Notes under the pieces: generated by a model | Seen by the model: the letters and a program-made list of their open reading frames with translations, nothing else | Told to the model about the DNA's origin: nothing | Database searches by the model: none | Assembly (NCBI RefSeq): GCF_039543245.1 | Contig: NZ_BAABJJ010000041.1 | Span: 1-26,396 of the forward strand | Direction: 5' to 3' | Origin: Algibacter_G agarivorans | GTDB taxonomy: Bacteria > Bacteroidota > Bacteroidia > Flavobacteriales > Flavobacteriaceae | Length of the DNA stretch: 26,396 bases | Made by a program: the position numbers and the translations under genes | Shown here: piece by piece, positions 22,444 through 26,396 of the stretch | How the letters are laid out: each line of letters opens with the position of its first letter | Numbering within the stretch: the stretch's first letter is position 1

Positions 22444-23460
22444 ATGGAAAATACCAGAACAGTTACCGATAAAATATTTCTAATCCTGAAAGGATTAGGA
22501 ATGGGTGCTGCAAATAAAGTGCCTGGTGTTTCAGGTGGTGTTGTAGCTTTTGTGGCTGGTTTTTATGAAGAGTTTATATATTCTTTAAAAAAAGTAAATG
22601 GCAAAGCATTTAAGTTACTTATAAATGGACGCTTTAAAAGCTTTTATAAATATATAAACGGTCGGTTTTTAGGGTTACTGTTCTTCGGGATGATTGTCAG
22701 CTATTTTAGTATTTCTAAAGTTCTAGACTATTTAATAAAATATTACGAACTCTACGTTTGGAGTGTTTTCTTTGGAATGATAATTGGTTCGATTTATTAT
22801 ATCAATAAAGATTTTAAAGACTGGAATTATAAAACATACACCGCTTTAGCCATAGGTATTATACTAGGTATTAGTATCAGTTTTTTAAACCCCGCTAAAG
22901 AAAATGACAACCTTTGGTTTGTTTTTTTTTGCGGGATTATTAGTGTTTCAGGAATGACACTTCCAGGGTTTTCAGGTTCATTCATTCTTATTCTTTTAGG
23001 AAATTATGTACTGCTATTAGTAGATTCTGTTAACGCCTTATATGACACCATTTCAGATATTTTTAGTTTAGATTTTAGTTTTATTCGCAATGCTGCACGT
23101 ATGAGAATGCTTAAAGTTTTAAGCGTATTTACATTAGGTTCGGTTACTGGTCTGGTTACATTTTCGCATTTCTTAAGCTACATCTTAAAACACTATAAAA
23201 ACATTACGCTTTCTACAATTATTGGTTTTATTATTGGATCTTTAGGTGTGGTATGGCCATGGAAAAAAACAGTTTATAAATTAAATGAAGACAGTAGCTT
23301 TCTATTAGATTCTACTGGAGCAAAAATTATAGAAAACTACAAACGCTTTATTCCAAACCTAAACACAGAAACGTATTATGCCATTGGTTTTATTTTCCTT
23401 GGCATATTATTAGTATTAGCATTAGAATGGTACGGGCAAATAACAAAAAAAACAAAATGA
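22444..23460 (+). CDS. DUF368 membrane protein, second copy
   Basis: A paralogue of the preceding gene with 338 residues. It keeps both signatures, KGLGMGAANKVPGVSGGVVAF (with N-K in place of D-A) and MTLPGFSGSFILILLGNY, and the SHFLSYILKHYKNITLSTIIGF helix. It is longer mainly because of an extra loop (about residues 191-225, DSVNALYDTISDIFSLDFSFIRN). It follows the first copy after 2 bases and its stop codon overlaps the aroE start as ATGA, so the three genes form one operon. The two copies might form a heterodimer or differ in lipid substrate; that is inference. Confidence 0.9.
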   Translation: MENTRTVTDKIFLILKGLGMGAANKVPGVSGGVVAFVAGFYEEFIYSLKKVNGKAFKLLINGRFKSFYKYINGRFLGLLFFGMIVSYFSISKVLDYLIKYYELYVWSVFFGMIIGSIYYINKDFKDWNYKTYTALAIGIILGISISFLNPAKENDNLWFVFFCGIISVSGMTLPGFSGSFILILLGNYVLLLVDSVNALYDTISDIFSLDFSFIRNAARMRMLKVLSVFTLGSVTGLVTFSHFLSYILKHYKNITLSTIIGFIIGSLGVVWPWKKTVYKLNEDSSFLLDSTGAKIIENYKRFIPNLNTETYYAIGFIFLGILLVLALEWYGQITKKTK

Positions 23461-24197
23461 ACAAACTAGGGCTTTTAGGCAAAAACATATCGTATTCGTT
23501 TTCAAAATCATACTTTAAAAAAAAATTTGAAGATGAAGACATACACAATACGTCCTATGAAAATTTTGACATCGAAAGTATAGATCTATTTCCTTCAATT
23601 ATAAAAAAGACTGAAGGTTTAAAAGGGCTTAACGTTACCATTCCATATAAAGAGCAAGTCATCCCTTATCTTGATAAGGTAAACAAAAAAGCTAAAGCAA
23701 TTGGAGCTGTAAACACCATTAGAATAACAAAAAAAGGAAAACTAGTAGGCTACAACACAGATTGTTATGGATTTAAACACACTATTAAGCCTTTTCTTAA
23801 ATCCCATCATAAAAATGCCTTAATTTTAGGAACAGGTGGTGCCAGTAAAGCTATAGCATACAGTTTAAAAGAAATGGGGATTTCTTACCAATATGTTTCA
23901 AGAAAACTAAAAAAAGGCATTGGCTTTTCCTATGATACTTTGCAGGAAAGTGATGTTGAAAACCACCAAATCATCATTAATTGTACGCCATTGGGAACAT
24001 TTCCAAATGTTGACGATTGCCCAAACATTCCTTATGGAGCAATATCCAAAAATCATATCCTATTTGATTTAATATACAATCCTGAGGAAACCACCTTTTT
24101 AAAACAAGGTAAACAAAACCAAGCCACAACTATAAATGGACTAAATATGCTGAAATTACAAGCTGAAAAAGCCTGGTCTATCTGGAATTTAAAATAA
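23457..24197 (+). CDS. aroE: Shikimate dehydrogenase
   Basis: NADPH-dependent reduction of 3-dehydroshikimate to shikimate, for aromatic amino acids. The 246-residue protein has the substrate motif LGLLGKNISYSFSKSYF, the NVTIPYKE loop with the catalytic lysine, GAVNTI, GYNTDCYGF with the catalytic aspartate, the nucleotide-binding LGTGGASKAIAY, NCTPLGT and the C-terminal NGLNMLKLQAEKAW. The length is shorter than E. coli AroE but normal for Flavobacteriaceae. The start is the ATG at 23457, giving an ATGA overlap with the second DUF368 gene. An earlier in-frame GTG-like extension lies inside that gene. Confidence 0.96.
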   Translation: MNKLGLLGKNISYSFSKSYFKKKFEDEDIHNTSYENFDIESIDLFPSIIKKTEGLKGLNVTIPYKEQVIPYLDKVNKKAKAIGAVNTIRITKKGKLVGYNTDCYGFKHTIKPFLKSHHKNALILGTGGASKAIAYSLKEMGISYQYVSRKLKKGIGFSYDTLQESDVENHQIIINCTPLGTFPNVDDCPNIPYGAISKNHILFDLIYNPEETTFLKQGKQNQATTINGLNMLKLQAEKAWSIWNLK

Positions 24198-24302
24198 ATC
24201 TTCCATCTAAGCATTAAAACCCTTTCTTGTACTTTGTAAATACTTTACTTGTTAGTATCTTTAAAGTCGAAAGTAATTTGACGAACCTTAACATTTTTAA
24301 AA

Positions 24303-26324
24303 ATGTCTGATATTAATAAACTTCCAGAAGCGAATCAAACCGATAAAAACAATTCTAATGAAAACTCAGTAGAATTAAATAAAGATCAAGAAATTGAATC
24401 AACACCTACTTCGGATGTTGAAACAACTAATGATGTTATTGAAGAAAACAAAACCCTTGAAGTAGAAGCAGACAAAACAGAAAATGAAGACGAAGGAGCC
24501 CCTGACAGTGTAAAAGACCATGATGAAGTTCTAAATGAAATTGAAGAATCCAATGCTGAAGATGCTGAAGACGAAGGCAATAAGGACAGACACAAAATCG
24601 AGGTAAAAGAATACGACTCCATGTCTTTAGAAGCCCTCGCTATTGAATTAGAAAAGCTTTTGAAGAATGAAAAAGTTCAAGCCATAAAATCGCACGTAGA
24701 TAATATAAATACCGTATTTAAAACAAAATTTCAAGCATTACTTGACGAGAAAAAAGAAGATTTTTTAAATGATGGTGGTAATGAAATCGATTTTTATTAT
24801 TCTTCTCCTGTTCAAAAAAGATTCAAAGAAGCTTACAAAGCCTATAGAAAAAAAGTAAATGATCATTACCAAAGTTTAGAGAAAAATTTAAAACAAAATT
24901 TAGCAGATAAACTTGAAATCATAGAAGAATTAAAAGGTTTACTAAATGTTGAGGAAAACATAAACACAACCTACAAACATTTTAAAGAACTACAAGAACG
25001 CTGGAGAAATACGGGTCCAATACCAAGAGACAAATACAATAATGCTTGGAATAGCTACCACCACCATGTAGAAATGTTTTATGACTTTTTACATTTAAAT
25101 AGAGATTTACGCGATTTAGATTTTAAACATAATTTAGAAAAGAAATTATTAATTATTGAACGCGCTGAAGAGTTAGCACAAGACGATAATATAATGCGCG
25201 CCTTTAGGGAACTTCAGGAATTGCACAAAATGTGGAAAGAAGAACTTGGGCCTGTTGGCAGAGCCCATCGTGAAGAAATTTGGGAACGTTTTAAAGCTGC
25301 CACAAAAACAATTAATGATAAGCGTCAACTTTATTATAAGGATATAGATAAAATTCACGAAAAAAATCTTGAAACAAAACTTCAAATCATTGCCAATATA
25401 GATGCTATAAATGCTCAAGAAAGCAATTCGCATGGTTCATGGCAAAAGAAAATAAAAGCTATTGAAGAACAACGAGAAGCGTTTTTTAATGCAGGAAAAG
25501 TACCTATTAAAGTAAACGAAAGTACCTGGGCCAAGTTTAAAGAATCGGTAAGAACATTTAACAGGGAAAAAAACACATTCTATAAAGGTCTTAAAAAAGA
25601 CCAATATAAAAATCTTCAATTAAAATTAGATTTAATTAAAATAGCTGAAGACAATAAAGAAAGTGAGGATTTTGAAGTAACCACACCTTTGATGAAAAAA
25701 ATCCAAAGCGATTGGAAAAAAATTGGCCACGTTCCACGAAAAGATAGTGATAAAATTTGGAAACAATTTAAAGGTGCCTGTAACCATTATTTTGACAGGA
25801 TCCATGCTAAACGAAATGCAGCAAGTCAAGAACAAGTTAATGCTTACAACCAAAAAAACGAATTATTAAATACCTTAAAAGGTTTAAAGCTGCCAAGTGA
25901 TAAAGAAAGTAAAGAAAAAGGTATAGTTATAATAAAAGAGCAAATTAAACAATGGAAAACATTGGGCAGAGTACCTAATGACAAACGCTATATTGAAGGC
26001 AAATTCCAGAAAACTATTGATGACTTATTGACAAGTTTAAAAATGGATAAGAACGAGGTTGAAATGATTAAATATGAAAACAAGCTCGACAATATCAATA
26101 CTTCTGATGACACAAGGAATTTAGATAATGAGCGCTTTTATATTCGTAAAAAAATTGATGAAGTAAAAAGTCAGATCAATCAATTAGAAAATAATTTACA
26201 GTTTTTCACTAATGTTGATGACGATAATCCTTTAGTAAAAGAAGTTCATAATAATATTAAAGCTCATAAAGAGTCTTTAAAACTCTTAAAAAACAAGCTT
26301 GGTAAAATTAAAGAGCTTTACTAA
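24303..26324 (+). CDS. DUF349-repeat protein with an acidic N-terminal tail
   Basis: A 673-residue soluble protein. Residues 1-100 form a disordered, very acidic tail rich in E, D, N and T. Residues about 105-600 are helical, with five DUF349 units recognisable by W+..G.VP......W..F (about 234-265, 311-345, 396-430, 471-505 and 551-580). A coiled-coil stretch closes the protein (about 600-673). The function of DUF349 is not established. The basic helical repeats with an acidic tail suggest nucleic-acid or protein scaffolding, but that is inference. It follows aroE after 105 bases. A weak promoter-like TTG (24249-24251) with TAATTTG at 24274 lies upstream. Confidence 0.85.
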   Translation: MSDINKLPEANQTDKNNSNENSVELNKDQEIESTPTSDVETTNDVIEENKTLEVEADKTENEDEGAPDSVKDHDEVLNEIEESNAEDAEDEGNKDRHKIEVKEYDSMSLEALAIELEKLLKNEKVQAIKSHVDNINTVFKTKFQALLDEKKEDFLNDGGNEIDFYYSSPVQKRFKEAYKAYRKKVNDHYQSLEKNLKQNLADKLEIIEELKGLLNVEENINTTYKHFKELQERWRNTGPIPRDKYNNAWNSYHHHVEMFYDFLHLNRDLRDLDFKHNLEKKLLIIERAEELAQDDNIMRAFRELQELHKMWKEELGPVGRAHREEIWERFKAATKTINDKRQLYYKDIDKIHEKNLETKLQIIANIDAINAQESNSHGSWQKKIKAIEEQREAFFNAGKVPIKVNESTWAKFKESVRTFNREKNTFYKGLKKDQYKNLQLKLDLIKIAEDNKESEDFEVTTPLMKKIQSDWKKIGHVPRKDSDKIWKQFKGACNHYFDRIHAKRNAASQEQVNAYNQKNELLNTLKGLKLPSDKESKEKGIVIIKEQIKQWKTLGRVPNDKRYIEGKFQKTIDDLLTSLKMDKNEVEMIKYENKLDNINTSDDTRNLDNERFYIRKKIDEVKSQINQLENNLQFFTNVDDDNPLVKEVHNNIKAHKESLKLLKNKLGKIKELY

Positions 26325-26396
26325 TAATTAGGCACTTTCAGATACACACAAATACTTGTAAATCAGCGATATAATTCGTAAATTAGAATAAACAAA

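Noticed and set aside
23427..23456. GTG-like upstream start for aroE inside the second DUF368 gene
   Set aside because: The added residues (VRANNKKNK) do not belong to the shikimate dehydrogenase fold, and the ATG at 23457 makes a typical ATGA overlap.
1..26396. A defence system, prophage, biosynthetic cluster or other novel multi-gene system
   Set aside because: Every sizeable gene belongs to a recognisable housekeeping, envelope or conserved hypothetical family; no integrase, transposase, toxin-antitoxin pair, reverse transcriptase or tRNA-borne attachment site was seen.

Overview
The window is AT-rich chromosomal DNA from a member of the Bacteroidota, almost certainly a marine Flavobacteriaceae. 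Three things point there. The first gene ends in a type IX secretion (T9SS) sorting domain. Many start codons are preceded by the Bacteroidota promoter signature (-33 TTG, -7 TAnnTTTG) instead of a clear Shine-Dalgarno. The gene neighbourhoods (rpsF-rpsR-rplI beside a LytTR regulator and priA; relA/spoT-fur-purA-OstA; tandem DUF368-aroE-DUF349) are flavobacterial in style. The genus cannot be fixed from sequence alone.

Layout. 1-1455: C-terminal part of a large secreted surface protein (DUF5011 Ig-like repeats, jelly-roll-like module, T9SS signal), open at the left edge. 1505-2881 (-): hisS, convergent with it across a shared hairpin. 2889-3153: a hairpin-rich spacer with REP/MITE-like DNA. 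3155-4830 (-): a DUF6495-type protein, then the ribosomal operon rpsF-rpsR-rplI. 5042-5737 (+): an orphan LytTR response regulator. 5863-10271 (-): nadC, then yihY-priA. 10401 (+): rlmH. 10990 (-): hpf/raiA. From 11460 everything is on the + strand: rdgB, relA/spoT, fur-purA, an OstA-like gene with a class III aminotransferase, a TPR gene, two tandem DUF368 genes with aroE, and a DUF349 protein.

Functional logic. Most of the window is housekeeping: translation (hisS, S6, S18, L9, RlmH, HPF), replication restart (PriA), NAD synthesis (NadC), nucleotide-pool sanitation (RdgB), stringent response (RelA/SpoT), purine synthesis (PurA) and shikimate (AroE). Envelope functions are represented by the OstA-like LPS-transport protein, YihY/BrkB and two DUF368 proteins (the family shown to recycle undecaprenyl phosphate). 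relA/spoT, fur and purA are neighbours, which is suggestive because PurA is a known target of stringent-response nucleotides in other bacteria.

I found no clearly new defence, mobile or biosynthetic system. The most unusual items are a C-terminal jelly-roll-like extension on the OstA-like protein, tandem DUF368 paralogues behind an operator-like palindrome, promoter elements almost touching the start codons of rlmH and relA, a perfect dyad on the relA promoter, and a 140-bp element with terminal inverted repeats next to the DUF6495 gene. No gene-free stretch exceeds 300 bases. I saw no tRNA, rRNA, CRISPR array, IS element or phage gene.
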